Assembly: GCF_009455625.1 (NCBI RefSeq)
Contig: NZ_QPEQ01000001.1
Location: 1,550,001-1,614,000 of the forward strand
DNA length: 64,000 nt
Reading direction: 5' to 3'
Source of the DNA: Paraburkholderia bonniea
GTDB taxonomy: Bacteria > Pseudomonadota > Gammaproteobacteria > Burkholderiales > Burkholderiaceae
A program made the position numbers and the translations under genes. This document shows, piece after piece, positions 1-8,787 of the stretch (positions are counted from its first letter, which is position 1; every line of letters begins with the position of its first letter). The notes beneath the pieces are model-generated. The model saw only the letters and a list, made by a program, of their open reading frames with translations, did not search any database and was not told the origin of the DNA.

Positions 1-191
1 GGGTCTGGTGTGTGTTCTTTGCGCTGAATGCGGTGTTTTCTGCTTACACCGCGTTGCACTGGAGCCGTGCTGCCTGGTCGCTCTATAACGGCGCAATCGT
101 CTATGGCTTGATCGGCCTGCTGATGTTGGGCGAAATTGTCTGGCGCTATCTCGTTGTGCTGCCACGTGCGGTGCGCGTGGAGTCCCTATGA
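1..191 (+). CDS. C-terminal end of an APE-cluster inner-membrane protein (partial)
   Basis: The frame is open from the first bases and ends at a TGA that overlaps the ATG of the next gene (ATGA). The visible 62 or so residues are hydrophobic and aromatic, with two likely membrane segments (one with TALHWSRAAW, one with GLIGLLMLGEIVW), then a short basic tail. Aryl polyene clusters usually carry a small predicted membrane protein next to the acyl-ACP synthetase gene, and this position fits. The start and most of the protein lie before the window, so the family is inferred from position and hydrophobicity only. Confidence 0.6.
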   Translation, partial: VWCVFFALNAVFSAYTALHWSRAAWSLYNGAIVYGLIGLLMLGEIVWRYLVVLPRAVRVESL

Positions 192-1945
192 TTGCGTTGT
201 CTGATGTTCTTTTAAATCATTCGCAGTGCAACTTTCCTGTGTGCCGCGATGGTGCGCTGACGTTTGATCGCAACGCCTTTCTCGAACGCGTCGCGGTGCT
301 TGCGGCTGGGTTGCGCGACACGACGCCCCAGCGCTATGCGCTGTGCCTTGACGATCCTTTCGATTTTGCCTGCGCGCTATTTGCGCTCTTTGCATGCGGC
401 AAGCAGCCGGTGTTGCCCGCTTCGGCATCGCCGGCTTATCTGGCCGTGTTGCAAGAGAGCCTTGGAGCCTTCGAGGCGGTTATCACGGATGCCAGCTTGC
501 CGCTGTTTTGCCCGAATGCTGGGCGCGATGCGTTGCCTATTGAGGTGAGGTCGTTCGGGGCGATTGATGCGAGGGCTCAGCTCACGCTCTATACCTCGGG
601 CAGTAGTGGCACACCGAAGCCGGTTAGCAAGACGCTTGCCCAGCTCGATGCCGAGGTGCGCATGCTCGAAGCGCAATGGGGTGGGTTGATGGGCGATGCC
701 GTCGTGCTGGGCTGTGTGCCGCATCACCATATTTACGGCTTGTTGTTTCGTCTGTTGTGGCCGCTGGCCGCAGGACGGCCGTTTGATCGCGCGCTGTGTG
801 TCGAGCCGCAACAAGTGGGCGCGCGTCTTGCCGATTGTGGCGCGGGCGTGGTCGTTGCGACGCCTGCTCAACTGGCACGCTGGCCATTGGCGAGTGGTTT
901 TGCGGCATGGCCGCACGCGCCGCGCGCGTTCTTTTCGTCGGGTGGGCCGCTCGCGGCGGATACCGCGCAGATTTATCACGCACGCTTTAAGGCGGCTCCG
1001 TTTGAAATATTCGGCAGCACTGAAACCGGAGGAATCGCCTGGCGCCGGCAGGATCTGGCGCAGGCGTGGCAATTGCTGCCGGGCGTAAGCGCAGAGCAGG
1101 GCGAACATGGCGCGTTGCGGGTCCGCTCGCCGCATCTGGCGCATGAGAGCTGGCATGGCACCGACGACGCGGTGACGTTCGACGACGACGGCCGCTTTCA
1201 TCTGACGGGGCGTCTGGACCGGGTCATCAAGCTGGAGGGTAAGCGCGTGTCGTTGCCCGAGCTGGAGGGCCGCCTGACGTTGCATCCTTATGTGGCTCAT
1301 GCGGCCATTGCACCGCTTGCTCCAGTGACGTCGCGGGCCTCATCTGAGCGGTTGGAGAGCGTCACACGGCAGCGCGTGGGGGCCATTGTTGTGCTGAGCG
1401 CTGAGGGCAATGCCGCATTGCTGGCAGACGGCCGTGTTGCGCTGAGCCGAATTTTGCGGCGTCATTTGGCGGGCTATTTTGATCACGTGGTGTTGCCACG
1501 TCATTGGCGCTTTCTTCTGGCGCTGCCGCTGGACGCGCGCGGCAAGCTCCCGGCGAGCTTGGTCGCCGGGGCATTTGTCACGCGGGCGGATGGCATTGAT
1601 CTGCTCTCGGTGTGCCGCTCGGCGCACACGCTGCGTCTGGAGCTGCGGGTGCCGGCTGATCTGGTGCATTTCGCGGGACATTTTCCTGAGCTGCCGATTT
1701 TGCCTGGCGTGGTCCAGCTTGACTGGATGATGCGGCTGGCCAGCGAATACTTCGATGAGGTGCATCAGCTTGCCGCGATTGAGCGGCTGAAATTCATGGC
1801 GCCCGTGTTTCCGGGGGCGCGCCTCACGCTTCAGCTCGAACACGATCCGCTGCGCCAGCAAGTGTCTTTTGTCTACCAGGCGGGTCATGGCTCGCAGGCG
1901 CGGGATTGTGCGTCGGGCGTGGTGCTTTACCGGAGCCGGGTATGA
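188..1945 (+). CDS. AMP-dependent acyl-ACP synthetase fused to FabA/FabZ-like dehydratase (ApeH-ApeI type)
   Basis: A 585-residue protein with two parts. Residues about 1-460 form an ANL-family adenylating enzyme: the P-loop TSGSSGTPKP lies near residue 140, the FGSTETGG motif near 280, and GRLDRVIKLEGKRVSLPELE near 340. The last 120 or so residues form a hotdog-fold dehydratase with the motif HFPELPILPGVVQLDW, whose His is the expected catalytic residue. In characterised aryl polyene systems these are two proteins: ApeH, which loads the aryl starter acid onto a carrier protein, and ApeI, which dehydrates 3-hydroxyacyl-ACP. Here they are one polypeptide. The gene overlaps its neighbours by 4 bp on both sides, implying translational coupling. 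The domain calls are strong; the starter acid is not known from sequence. Confidence 0.88.
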   Translation: MIALSDVLLNHSQCNFPVCRDGALTFDRNAFLERVAVLAAGLRDTTPQRYALCLDDPFDFACALFALFACGKQPVLPASASPAYLAVLQESLGAFEAVITDASLPLFCPNAGRDALPIEVRSFGAIDARAQLTLYTSGSSGTPKPVSKTLAQLDAEVRMLEAQWGGLMGDAVVLGCVPHHHIYGLLFRLLWPLAAGRPFDRALCVEPQQVGARLADCGAGVVVATPAQLARWPLASGFAAWPHAPRAFFSSGGPLAADTAQIYHARFKAAPFEIFGSTETGGIAWRRQDLAQAWQLLPGVSAEQGEHGALRVRSPHLAHESWHGTDDAVTFDDDGRFHLTGRLDRVIKLEGKRVSLPELEGRLTLHPYVAHAAIAPLAPVTSRASSERLESVTRQRVGAIVVLSAEGNAALLADGRVALSRILRRHLAGYFDHVVLPRHWRFLLALPLDARGKLPASLVAGAFVTRADGIDLLSVCRSAHTLRLELRVPADLVHFAGHFPELPILPGVVQLDWMMRLASEYFDEVHQLAAIERLKFMAPVFPGARLTLQLEHDPLRQQVSFVYQAGHGSQARDCASGVVLYRSRV

Positions 1946-3672
1946 GTTTTTCGGTGTGTCTCGTGATTCCGATTTACAACCACAAGGAAGCGATCACTGA
2001 AACCGTGGCGCGACTTCAGCCACATGGCTTGCCGCTCATCATCGTGGATGACGGCAGCGATGCGGCGACCCAGGACGTGCTGGCAAAACTGGCGGAGCGG
2101 GTGCGGCACGAGGCGGGCGCACTCACCTTGCTGCGTTTGCCGCGTAACGGTGGCAAGGGCGCGGCGGTCATCGCGGGTTTGCGCGCGGCACGCCGCATGG
2201 GTTACACGCACGCGTTGCAGATCGACGCGGATGGCCAGCACGACGCGGCCGATGTGCCGCGTTTCGTTGCTGCGGCTCGTGAGCAACCCGATGCGGTGAT
2301 TCTCGGCCAGCCGGTGTTTGATGCCAGCGTGCCGAAGTCGCGCTTGTATGGCCGTTATATGACGCATGTGTGGGTCTGGATCGAAACCTTGTCGTTTACG
2401 ATTCGAGATTCGATGTGTGGTTTTCGTCTGTATCCACTCGATGCCGCCTGCGCGCTGATTGATGCTGTGAAGCTGCCGCAGCGGATGGCTTTCGATATTT
2501 CTGTTCTGGTGCGGCTGCATTGGCGTGGCGTGGCTTTTCACGGCATTCCAACGCGTGTGACCTATGCGCCGGATGGCGTGTCGCATTTCGATGTGCTGTG
2601 GGACAACGTGCGCATCAGCGCGGCCCATGCCCGCCTGGTCGCGGGGATGCTGTTGCGGCTGCCGCTGCTGCTCGCTCGCAAGGTGTGCCCGAAACCTGGG
2701 ACCTCTGCGAATCCTGCGAATCCCGCGCGGCACCCGGCAGGCTGGTGGCGCATCGCTGAACGCGGTAGCCGGGTTGGCATGGCGTTGCTGGCGCTTAGCA
2801 GCCGTGTGCTGGGACGTCGCATCACGGCGCTCTGGCTGTATCCGGTGGTGTTTTATTTTTTGCTGACCGGGCGTGCGGCCCGTGACGCCTCCACGCGCTA
2901 TTTCACCCAGCTTCGCGCCAGCACGCCGCAACTCGGCTTGCCGCGTCCAGGGTGGGTCTCGGCTTACCGGCACATGCTGGCGTTTGCCCAGGCCGCATTC
3001 GACAAGTTGGGGGCGTGGTCGGGCAGGGTGAACCTCGCCGAGGTCAGCTTTGATGATCCGGCTGCGTTCGATGCACTGACAGCTAGTGGGCGCGGCGCAC
3101 TGGTGATCGGCGCGCACCTGGGCAACCTCGAAATGAGCCGGGCACTCGCCACACATGGTGCCCGGGCGAAGGTGAGCGCGATTGTGTATAGCGCGCATGC
3201 GCGCCGCTTCAATGACGTGCTGGCGTCGGTGCACCCGGCGTTTCCGGATGGGCTGCTGGAGGTCAGTGACTTTGGCCCGGAGACCGCGATGCTGATGCAG
3301 GCGCGCATTGAGGCGGGCGAACTACTAGTGATTGTCGGTGACCGGGTGCCTGCCTGTGATGCGGGGCGGACCACGGAAGTCCCGTTTCTGGGTGCGCCTG
3401 CGCGCTTCGCTCAGGGGCCTTTTGTGCTGGCTCATGCGCTGGGTTGTCCTGTGTATCTGTTTTTCTGTCTGAAAGAACGTAGCGGTTACCACCTGTATTT
3501 CGAGCCGTTCGCTGAACGCATCGCGCTGCCCCGGCGCGAGCGGGCCGGGCAGCTTGCTGTCTGGACCCAGCGCTATGCGTCAAGGCTTGAACACTATTGC
3601 CGCAAGGCACCTTTCCAATGGTTCAATTTTTTCGATTTCTGGGCGCGTCCCGATGGAGGCGCGAATGGCTGA
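1942..3672 (+). CDS. Family 2 glycosyltransferase / LpxL-like acyltransferase fusion (ApeJ type)
   Basis: The protein has 576 residues counted from the ATG that overlaps the upstream stop; an in-frame start 36 bp upstream is less likely. Residues 1-240 are a GT-A glycosyltransferase: PIYNHKEA, then IIVDDGSD, then a QIDADGQHD metal-binding motif. After a linker rich in Ala, Asn and Pro comes a lysophospholipid acyltransferase domain of the LpxL/HtrB family, with the HxxxxE motif in GAHLGNLEMS near residue 395. In aryl polyene clusters this fusion is thought to help attach the polyene to a glycolipid that anchors it in the outer membrane. It is probably membrane associated. The fusion is typical of the clusters; acceptor and sugar are unknown. 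Confidence 0.85.
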   Translation: MSFSVCLVIPIYNHKEAITETVARLQPHGLPLIIVDDGSDAATQDVLAKLAERVRHEAGALTLLRLPRNGGKGAAVIAGLRAARRMGYTHALQIDADGQHDAADVPRFVAAAREQPDAVILGQPVFDASVPKSRLYGRYMTHVWVWIETLSFTIRDSMCGFRLYPLDAACALIDAVKLPQRMAFDISVLVRLHWRGVAFHGIPTRVTYAPDGVSHFDVLWDNVRISAAHARLVAGMLLRLPLLLARKVCPKPGTSANPANPARHPAGWWRIAERGSRVGMALLALSSRVLGRRITALWLYPVVFYFLLTGRAARDASTRYFTQLRASTPQLGLPRPGWVSAYRHMLAFAQAAFDKLGAWSGRVNLAEVSFDDPAAFDALTASGRGALVIGAHLGNLEMSRALATHGARAKVSAIVYSAHARRFNDVLASVHPAFPDGLLEVSDFGPETAMLMQARIEAGELLVIVGDRVPACDAGRTTEVPFLGAPARFAQGPFVLAHALGCPVYLFFCLKERSGYHLYFEPFAERIALPRRERAGQLAVWTQRYASRLEHYCRKAPFQWFNFFDFWARPDGGANG

Positions 3673-3904
3673 GGCTGCCTTGAACGACGTCGTGGCGCTG
3701 CGCTCCATCACCATGGGCGGATGCCGTCTGACGCTCGCAGGCATCGCGCGGATCGCTCGTGGCGGCACCTCGGCTGGACGCACTCCTGGCACGCTGGGGC
3801 AGGCCCGGATTAAGCGCGACTGGCGTGCACTGAGTGGACGTATCACGGCCGGCGAAGGTGTCCACGGCGATCGTCCTCACGCAGGACCGGGAGAGCATGC
3901 ATGA
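3665..3904 (+). pseudogene. Truncated aromatic amino acid / histidine ammonia-lyase remnant
   Basis: A 79-codon frame with a good ribosome-binding site (GGAGG six bases before ATG). The segment CRLTLAGIARIARGG near residues 20-34 resembles the N-terminus of HAL/PAL/TAL ammonia-lyases. The family is normally about 500 residues with an Ala-Ser-Gly MIO cofactor site; none of that is present. The gene sits between the glycosyltransferase and thioesterase genes, where aryl polyene clusters often carry an ammonia-lyase. Near its end another frame reads LTQDRESMHDI, which resembles the C-terminal DR...DI region of such enzymes, suggesting a large internal deletion with a frame change (inference). 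The stop overlaps the next ATG, so the short frame may still be translated to keep coupling. Confidence 0.6.
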
Positions 3905-4362
3905 CATCAAGCTCGAACCCGGCACGGCAGAATTTAATGGCTCGCGCTCGCATCGAAGTGCCGTTTCACGATGTCGATGCGATGAACGTCTGCTGGCATG
4001 GACATTATCTGAAGTACTTCGAAATCGGCCGGGTGGCGCTGTTGCGTGCGTTCGACTACGACTATCAGGCGATGCAGGCATCGGGTTATCTGTGGCCGGT
4101 GGTTGATGTGCAGTTGAAGTATCTGAAGCCCGCGCGCTATGGCCAGTTGATCGAGGTGCGAGCGGAGCTGCTGGAGTTCGAGAACCGGCTGAAGATCGGC
4201 TACGAGATTGCCGACTGTGCCTCCGGCGAACGGCTGACAAAAGGGCAGACGATTCAGGTCGCGGTTGAGGCGGCCACTCAGGAGTTGCAGTTTGTTGCAC
4301 CAGCCGTGGTGTTCGAAAAGCTGGAGCGGGTATGGACAGGGAGGGATTCATGCGCAGGTTGA
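3901..4362 (+). CDS. Acyl-CoA/ACP thioesterase, 4-hydroxybenzoyl-CoA thioesterase family (ApeK type)
   Basis: A 153-residue single hotdog domain. The motif HDVDAMNVCWHGHYLKYFE near residues 22-40 matches the 4HBT signature, in which the Asp acts in catalysis. The start ATG has GGGAGAG five bases upstream and overlaps the stop of the ammonia-lyase remnant. In aryl polyene biosynthesis this enzyme is proposed to release the finished or stalled chain from its carrier protein. It is cytoplasmic. Family assignment is strong; the physiological substrate is inferred from the cluster. Confidence 0.85.
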   Translation: MTSSSNPARQNLMARARIEVPFHDVDAMNVCWHGHYLKYFEIGRVALLRAFDYDYQAMQASGYLWPVVDVQLKYLKPARYGQLIEVRAELLEFENRLKIGYEIADCASGERLTKGQTIQVAVEAATQELQFVAPAVVFEKLERVWTGRDSCAG

Positions 4363-5084
4363 GGTTGCGGGTGATGGGATTGGCGCTGCCGCTGGTTATC
4401 TCGTTGGTGACGGCACTGTCGAACCATGTGCGGGCCGCTGAGCCTGGGACGGGCGCTGGTAACCGTGCCAGCGGTGTGAGTGTTGCCGACTCGGCTAACG
4501 CTAACGTTACCGATGCCGCGGCTGCCGCTGCTGCACGGCTGACGGAGATCACACGCCATCTGGCCGCGCGGGGCAATGTGAGAGCGCAGTTTCGCCAGAC
4601 TCGCACGCTCGCAGCGCTGAAGCAGCCGCTGGTGAGCACTGGCTCGATTCTGTTCGTGCGTGAGCACGGCATGGTCTGGCAACTCGCTACGCCTTACCGC
4701 ACGACTTACGTCATTACCGATGCGGGGGTGAGCGAAATCAGCCCGCAGGGTCAGCCGCTGGTGTCGCAAGGCGGCCAGGGCATGCGCGGGGCGGCGCAAG
4801 TCTCGCGCATGCTGCGGGCGATGCTGGGCGGCGACCTGTCTGCGCTTTATGCGCAATTCGATGTCACGGTGCAAGGCACAGCGTCGCGCTGGCACATCGT
4901 GCTGACGCCGAACCAGCCGCAATTGGCGCAGTCGCTCAAGCGTCTTGATTTGAGCGGCGGTAACGATCTGCACAGCGTGCGTATCAGCCTGGCAAACGGT
5001 GACCTCACCCAGATGGATTTCACTGATAGCGTCGCCGCAGGTGTGCTGTCGGCCGCTGAACGCACGCAGCTTGGCGCGCCATGA
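4350..5084 (+). CDS. LolA-like periplasmic lipoprotein carrier (ApeL type)
   Basis: I chose the ATG at 4350 rather than 4332. It has GGGAGGG five bases upstream and gives a clean signal peptide: basic MRRLRLR, then a hydrophobic stretch, then a cleavage region ending VRAAEP. The mature part starts with a low-complexity Ala/Asn/Ser stretch, then the LolA/DUF2092-like beta domain with the RAQFRQTRTLAALKQPL segment and later QPLVSQGGQG. Such proteins shuttle lipid-like cargo across the periplasm. In aryl polyene clusters one is thought to move the lipidated pigment to the outer membrane together with the MMPL exporter encoded next. The gene overlaps both neighbours. Confidence 0.82.
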   Translation: MRRLRLRVMGLALPLVISLVTALSNHVRAAEPGTGAGNRASGVSVADSANANVTDAAAAAAARLTEITRHLAARGNVRAQFRQTRTLAALKQPLVSTGSILFVREHGMVWQLATPYRTTYVITDAGVSEISPQGQPLVSQGGQGMRGAAQVSRMLRAMLGGDLSALYAQFDVTVQGTASRWHIVLTPNQPQLAQSLKRLDLSGGNDLHSVRISLANGDLTQMDFTDSVAAGVLSAAERTQLGAP

Positions 5085-7591
5085 CGGAGCGGATGCGGAT
5101 GCGCCCAGATTCAGGCACCGGGTCACATTTACGCTGGCAGCGCCGCCGCTTGCAAGCGGGATGGCTGTTGCTGGCGTTGCTGGCCGCGTGGTATTGCGCG
5201 TGGCGTTTTGCCGGACCTACGCCGTTGCAAACCAATTTGCTGGCGTTGCTGCCCGCGACCGAAGCTGATCCGGTGGCTGAACAAGCGGTGGAAAAAATGG
5301 CTGCGGCGTTTGGCGAGCGCACGGTTTTCGTCTTGTCGAGCCGGGATGCGCAGCAGGCCAAAGCCGCTGCGCAACAACTGGGTGTGGAGCTGCGTGCGAG
5401 TGGTGCGTTTCGCTCGGTCATCGCGCAGTTGCCGCCGTTTGATCTGTCGAGCATCGCGGCGCTGTATTTGCCGTACCGGTTCGGCTTGCTAACAGCGGAG
5501 GACCGGGCGGCATTGCAAAACGGCACGTTTGTGCCACAGCAGGTGTTGTTGCAACGGCTCTACAGTCCCGTCGACAGCGCGCTGACGACGCCGCCTGGCG
5601 ACGACCCCTTCGGCTGGCTGCAACGTTATCTGGCGGGTTTGCCGCTAGCAACGTCCCGGCTGGAGCTCGAAGATGGCTTGCTGATTTCCCGGCGTGGTGC
5701 GGTGACTGACGTGCTGGTCAATGCCACGCTGGCTGGTTCGGCGTATGACGCTGCGGTACAGCGTGCAGTGCGCGCAGCGCTGGAGCGCGCGCAAACCCGT
5801 CTCGCCAGCCGCTATCCGGAGGTCACGCTGAACCGTGCGGGTGCGGTGTTTTATGCCGAAGCGGCGCGTTCGGCGTCTGAGCGCGAAGTGCATCTGATTG
5901 GCTTCGTGTCGCTGTGCGGCATTGGCTTGCTGCTGCTGTGGGTGTTCCGTGCGCCGCGTCTGATTCTGCTGGGCCTAGTATCCACTGCGCTGGGCATCTT
6001 GTTTGCGCTGACGATGACGCTGCTGATCTTTGGCCAGTTGCATCTTCTGACGCTGGTGTTTGGGGCGAGCCTGATTGGTGAAGCGGTCGATTATTCGATT
6101 CAGTATTTCGTCGCCTGGCGTGGGGCGGGGCGTGACTGGGATGCCGCGCGTGCGGCTCGCCGGGTGCGGCCCGCGTTGGGGGTGGCACTAGTGACCAGCA
6201 TGCTGGGCTACGCGGTGCTCGCGGGGGTGCCGTTTGCTGCGCTGAAGCAAATCGCGTGTTTTGCGATGGTTGGCATTCTCACGGCGTTTGCCTCGGTGAT
6301 CTGGTTGCTGCCTACGCTGCTGCGAAGCCCGGCGCAACAGCCCGCACCGTTGTTGTTTGAGCGCGCAGCGTGGCTGCTGGCGCAGTGGCAGCGTGTGCTC
6401 AGCGGGCGCCGGGGCGGGTTCGTCGTGTTGCTGCTGGTGCTGGGTGCGGTGCCGGGCTGGCTGCAGCTGTCGAGTGATGATGATGTGCGCTTGCTGATTC
6501 AGCGGGATCCGGCGTTGGTGGCCCAGGAAAAAATCGTGCGCGCTGCGGTTGGCATGGCGGACAGTTCATCGTTTTTTGTCGTGCGTGGCGCTGCGCCCGA
6601 AGAGGTGCTGCAACGGCTGGAAGCACTTGAGGCGCGGCTCGCGGCCTTGCCTGCTGCGGCACAGTGGCCGCGCTGGCAGTCGCCAGCTTCGTTTGTGCCA
6701 TCGGCCCGGCGGCAAGGCGAGGCTCACGCGTTGCTGGAGCGGCGTCTGCTGCAGGATTCTGCAGGGCTGCGCGCGCTGCTGCTCAAGACTGGATTCCGCG
6801 ACGAGGTGGTTGAGGCATGGCTCGCGGCGGCGCACCGGGCACCGGGGGTGCTGACGCTGGATGCGTGGCTCAAAACGCCATGGTCGCAGCCGTTTCGCCA
6901 TCTCTGGCTGGGGGAGCTTGATACGGTGAACCATACCTATGCTGCCGTGGCGCTGCCGCAAGGCGTGGCGGTATCGGATCAGATGGGGAATCAGGCTGCG
7001 GATCAAACCGCGGCCCAGGCGACAACTCAGGCGACAACCCAAGCTGCCTTACTAGCGGTGGCGCACGACGTGCCGGGCGTGAGCCTGGTCGACAAGGCCG
7101 CGAGTGTGTCTAGTCTTTTCCGCGTGTATCGCCAGGAGAGTGCGCTCTGGCTGGCCGGGGCCGTGGTGTTGGTGGCGGTTCTGCTGTCGTGGCGCTATGG
7201 CGTGCGCGGCGGGCTCTTGACCACCTTGCCGGTGGTGCTGGCCATCGGGGTCACGCTCGCGGTGTTTGGTTATCTGCGTGTGCCACTGAGCCTCTTCAAT
7301 AGCCTGGCGTTGATGCTGGTGTTGGGCGTGGGCGCGAACTATGCGGTGTTTCTGCGCGAAGGTGCTGCGCGTAGTCCTGCGGAGCTTGGCGCGGTCTGGG
7401 CCGGGGTGCTGCTGTCGGCAGCAACCACCTTGTTGTCGTTCGGCCTGCTGACGTTAAGCGCCATGCCTGCGTTGCACAGTTTCGGCATGACGCTCGCGCT
7501 GGGTATCGCGGTATCCGTGCTGTTTGCGCCGTTAGGCCTTGCTATACCGCTCACGCCTGTGTTGGCCCGTTCCTCACGGAGCCGCTTATGA
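5081..7591 (+). CDS. MMPL/RND-family exporter (ApeM type)
   Basis: The protein has 836 residues, with one N-terminal membrane segment (residues 20-45), a periplasmic domain to about residue 265, and then two banks of membrane helices (about 265-420 and about 680-830) separated by a second periplasmic domain. This is the MMPL topology. The motif GEAVDYSIQYFVAWR in the first bank and GVGANYAVFLREG in the second are the paired GxxxDY-like elements of the family; the second copy has Asn in place of Asp. The second periplasmic loop holds a small Ala/Gln/Thr repeat near residue 640. The role is export of the aryl polyene lipid from the inner membrane. Start and stop overlap neighbouring genes. Confidence 0.85.
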   Translation: MTERMRMRPDSGTGSHLRWQRRRLQAGWLLLALLAAWYCAWRFAGPTPLQTNLLALLPATEADPVAEQAVEKMAAAFGERTVFVLSSRDAQQAKAAAQQLGVELRASGAFRSVIAQLPPFDLSSIAALYLPYRFGLLTAEDRAALQNGTFVPQQVLLQRLYSPVDSALTTPPGDDPFGWLQRYLAGLPLATSRLELEDGLLISRRGAVTDVLVNATLAGSAYDAAVQRAVRAALERAQTRLASRYPEVTLNRAGAVFYAEAARSASEREVHLIGFVSLCGIGLLLLWVFRAPRLILLGLVSTALGILFALTMTLLIFGQLHLLTLVFGASLIGEAVDYSIQYFVAWRGAGRDWDAARAARRVRPALGVALVTSMLGYAVLAGVPFAALKQIACFAMVGILTAFASVIWLLPTLLRSPAQQPAPLLFERAAWLLAQWQRVLSGRRGGFVVLLLVLGAVPGWLQLSSDDDVRLLIQRDPALVAQEKIVRAAVGMADSSSFFVVRGAAPEEVLQRLEALEARLAALPAAAQWPRWQSPASFVPSARRQGEAHALLERRLLQDSAGLRALLLKTGFRDEVVEAWLAAAHRAPGVLTLDAWLKTPWSQPFRHLWLGELDTVNHTYAAVALPQGVAVSDQMGNQAADQTAAQATTQATTQAALLAVAHDVPGVSLVDKAASVSSLFRVYRQESALWLAGAVVLVAVLLSWRYGVRGGLLTTLPVVLAIGVTLAVFGYLRVPLSLFNSLALMLVLGVGANYAVFLREGAARSPAELGAVWAGVLLSAATTLLSFGLLTLSAMPALHSFGMTLALGIAVSVLFAPLGLAIPLTPVLARSSRSRL

Positions 7592-8787
7592 GCTTGCCTC
7601 GGGTTGGTCTGCATGCGCTCGGCATGCTCAATGCGTTGGGCAGCGGGGTTGACGCCATCGTGGCGGCGCTCGCGGCGGGCCATGCGCCGGGCATGGGGCG
7701 GCTGGCCGGGCTGGATGGACGTGGCGCGGAACGCTTTGCTGGCCGGGTGCTGACGCCACTTGAGCAGGCTCCGCCCGCCGCGTTGTGTGCTTTCGACTGC
7801 CGTAACAATCGCTTGCTGCTGGCGGCGCTGACGCAGATCGAGCCCGCTATTCATGAGGCCCGTGAACGTTTTGGCGCAGACCGGATCGGCGTCGTGCTGG
7901 GCACGAGCACCTCGGGCATTGCCGCGGCTGAGGCTGCGCTCGCGGAGCAGGCGCGTAGCGGTGCGATGCCCGCCGCGTTCGCGTATCAACAGATGGAAAT
8001 CGGCACGGCAGCGCCGTTTGCTGCAGCGGTGCTGGGGTTGCGCGGACCGGCTTATACGGTTGCAACGGCTTGCACGTCGAGCGCTAAGGCTTGCGCGGCG
8101 GCACGGCGTCTGTTGCAACTGCAGCTGTGCGATGCGGTGGTGGCGGGCGGGGTGGATTCACTGTGCGCGCTCACGCTGGAAGGTTTTGCCGCGCTGGAAT
8201 CCACCTCCAGCACGCGCAGTAATCCGCTAAGCCGTAACCGCTGCGGTATCAACGTGGGTGAAGGCGCAGCGGTGTTTCTAATGAGCCGTGAGGCGGCACC
8301 GGTGTTTCTCGCTGGAGTGGGTGAAGCCAGTGACGCCCATCATATTTCCGCGCCGGACCCGCAAGGCGCAGGTGCTGAGCGGGCGCTGCGCGCCGCGCTG
8401 GCAGATGCCGGAATCGACGCGCAGGCGATCTCCTACGTGAATCTGCATGCCACGGCCACCGTCAAGAACGACGCGATGGAAGCGCATTTGATGGCGCGGG
8501 TTTTTCCAAAGGGTGTGCCCGCGAGCGGGACTAAACCGCTGACGGGCCATTTGCTCGGGGCGGCTGGTGCCACCGAGCTTGGCTTTGCCTGGCTGACGCT
8601 GAGCCGCCCGGATATGGCGTTGCCGCGGCATGTCTGGGATGGTGAAGCGGACAGCGCCTTGCCTCGCCTTGATCTGATAGAGACGCCGCGTTATCTGCGC
8701 TCAGATGCGGGGCCACGCTATGTGATGAGCAATTCATTTGCCTTTGGCGGCAGCAATGCCAGCCTGATCCTGGGGGCAGGAGCATGA
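7588..8787 (+). CDS. Beta-ketoacyl-ACP synthase of the APE system (ApeO type)
   Basis: A 399-residue thiolase-fold ketosynthase. Catalytic residues are visible: Cys in ATACTSSAKA near residue 155, the first His in NLHATATVKND near 290, and the second His in PLTGHLLGAAG near 320, with Lys in GTKPLTGH. The first His motif has Ala where FabF has Gly. It ends with the FAFGGSNASL motif. In the aryl polyene pathway a KS works with a chain-length partner to extend the aryl starter with malonyl units. Which of the three ketosynthases here pairs with which is inferred from gene order. It overlaps the transporter and dehydratase genes by 4 bp. Confidence 0.83.
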   Translation: MSLPRVGLHALGMLNALGSGVDAIVAALAAGHAPGMGRLAGLDGRGAERFAGRVLTPLEQAPPAALCAFDCRNNRLLLAALTQIEPAIHEARERFGADRIGVVLGTSTSGIAAAEAALAEQARSGAMPAAFAYQQMEIGTAAPFAAAVLGLRGPAYTVATACTSSAKACAAARRLLQLQLCDAVVAGGVDSLCALTLEGFAALESTSSTRSNPLSRNRCGINVGEGAAVFLMSREAAPVFLAGVGEASDAHHISAPDPQGAGAERALRAALADAGIDAQAISYVNLHATATVKNDAMEAHLMARVFPKGVPASGTKPLTGHLLGAAGATELGFAWLTLSRPDMALPRHVWDGEADSALPRLDLIETPRYLRSDAGPRYVMSNSFAFGGSNASLILGAGA

